Assembly: GCA_903923915.1 (NCBI GenBank)
Contig: CAIXZI010000186.1
Span: forward strand, 1 to 15,442
Direction of reading: 5' to 3'
DNA from: an uncultured Bacteroidota bacterium
GTDB lineage: Bacteria; Bacteroidota; Bacteroidia; B-17B0; Aurantibacillaceae
Length of the DNA stretch: 15,442 nucleotides
This document shows, in pieces, positions 14,727 through 15,442 of this stretch; position 1 is the stretch's first letter, and every line of letters begins with the position of its first letter. A model generated the notes under the pieces. It was not told the origin of the DNA, did not search any database, and was given only the letters and a program-made list of their open reading frames with translations. The position numbers were made by a program, and so were the translations under genes.

Positions 14727-15442
14727 AGATTTTACCTTACATATATATAAGGAACTTTTACAATCAGCTATTGATGAGGGTTACACATTAACATCCTATG
14801 AAGATTATATTATAAATGGGCACAATTATCCGAAGGTTTTTATTTTACGACATGATGTAGATGATTTGCCAGAAAACTCTTATCAAACGGCTTTAATAGA
14901 AACAGAATTAGGTGCTAAAGGTTCTTACTTTTTTAGGGTGGTTAAACAAAGTTTGCATCCTGATGTAATAGAAAGGATTAAAAATTTAGGGCATGAAATA
15001 GCTTACCATTATGAAGATATGGCTTTGAGCAATGGCGATATAGATAAGGCATATGCCCATTTTAAAACAAAGCTGGAGATGTTCAGGCAGTTTTATCCGG
15101 TAAAAACTATATGCATGCATGGTAGTCCGCTAAGTAAGTGGGATAACCGTTTGCTTTGGAAAAAATACAACTATAAAGAGCTTGGGATTATTGGCGAACC
15201 TTACTTTGATATTGATTTTAAAAAGGTGTTATACATTACAGACACAGGCAGGATGTGGAACAATGAAACATCAAGCGTGAGGGATAAAGTAGAATCGGGC
15301 TACAACTTTAAGTTTAATTCAACCCACGATATTATTACCGCCTTTAAGGAAAATAAATTACCTGCGCAGATAATGCTTAACATACATCCACAACGTTGGA
15401 CAAACAACTCTTTTTTGTGGGCAAAAGAATATGTTATACAAA
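14719..15442 (+). CDS. NodB-like polysaccharide deacetylase family protein, 3' end outside window
   Basis: The frame is open from the ATG at 14719 to the window edge (241 residues). It begins inside the last codons of the preceding gene (AATGACTAA overlap), showing a tight operon. It has a carbohydrate-esterase-4-like layout: RHDVDD at residues 44-49 in place of the usual TFDDG metal-binding motif, GHEIAYHYED at 91-100 corresponding to the GHEIxxH motif, MHGSP at 133-137, and HPQRW at 223-227. RHDVD-type members are frequent in O-antigen and capsule clusters. The likely role is removing an acetyl or similar group from a surface-glycan sugar, but the substrate is not known and a catalytically altered member cannot be excluded. 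Confidence 0.75.
   Translation, partial: MTKDFTLHIYKELLQSAIDEGYTLTSYEDYIINGHNYPKVFILRHDVDDLPENSYQTALIETELGAKGSYFFRVVKQSLHPDVIERIKNLGHEIAYHYEDMALSNGDIDKAYAHFKTKLEMFRQFYPVKTICMHGSPLSKWDNRLLWKKYNYKELGIIGEPYFDIDFKKVLYITDTGRMWNNETSSVRDKVESGYNFKFNSTHDIITAFKENKLPAQIMLNIHPQRWTNNSFLWAKEYVIQ

Overview
The window looks like chromosomal DNA from an AT-rich member of the Bacteroidota. Four things support this: a secretion-type C-terminal sorting domain (type IX secretion, T9SS), a SprE/PorW-type gliding/T9SS lipoprotein, the phylum-typical LptE with its linked sigma-54 activator, and several promoter elements of the form TAnnTTTG, with few strong Shine-Dalgarno sequences. No rRNA, tRNA, CRISPR array, integrase or transposase was seen. 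No gene-free stretch exceeds about 165 bases.

Left block, plus strand (2-6865): the C-terminal two thirds of valyl-tRNA synthetase; a secreted, probably seven-bladed propeller protein with a T9SS sorting tail, broken by a one-base frameshift in a run of nine T; miaB, with a promoter so close that its mRNA should be nearly leaderless; a four-helix-bundle gene of the 23S rRNA intervening-sequence protein family; a receiver-less sigma-54 activator; and lptE. The four-helix-bundle gene sits between two inverted arms made of 7-base units. The arms would pair as a long stem in the plus-strand transcript, so the whole looks like an intervening-sequence-type cassette inserted into a miaB/sigma-54/lptE operon. 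A second, unrelated 7-base repeat lies in the lptE signal-peptide codons.

Middle block, minus strand (7029-11957): a bacilliredoxin with its own promoter, a KdsC-like HAD phosphatase, the SprE/PorW-type lipoprotein (its stop is two bases from the phosphatase start), and an atypical stand-alone RsmH-family methyltransferase. The convergent junction 6866-7028 holds a structured element that resembles an interspersed intergenic repeat.

Right block, plus strand (12064-end): a phosphohexomutase behind a textbook Bacteroidota promoter, then two overlapping genes (a predicted alpha/alpha-barrel protein and a NodB-like deacetylase cut by the window end). These look like the start of a surface-polysaccharide locus.

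Most of the window is housekeeping and cell-envelope function. The least ordinary features are the heptad-armed four-helix-bundle cassette, the poly-T frameshift and the divergent RsmH homologue.
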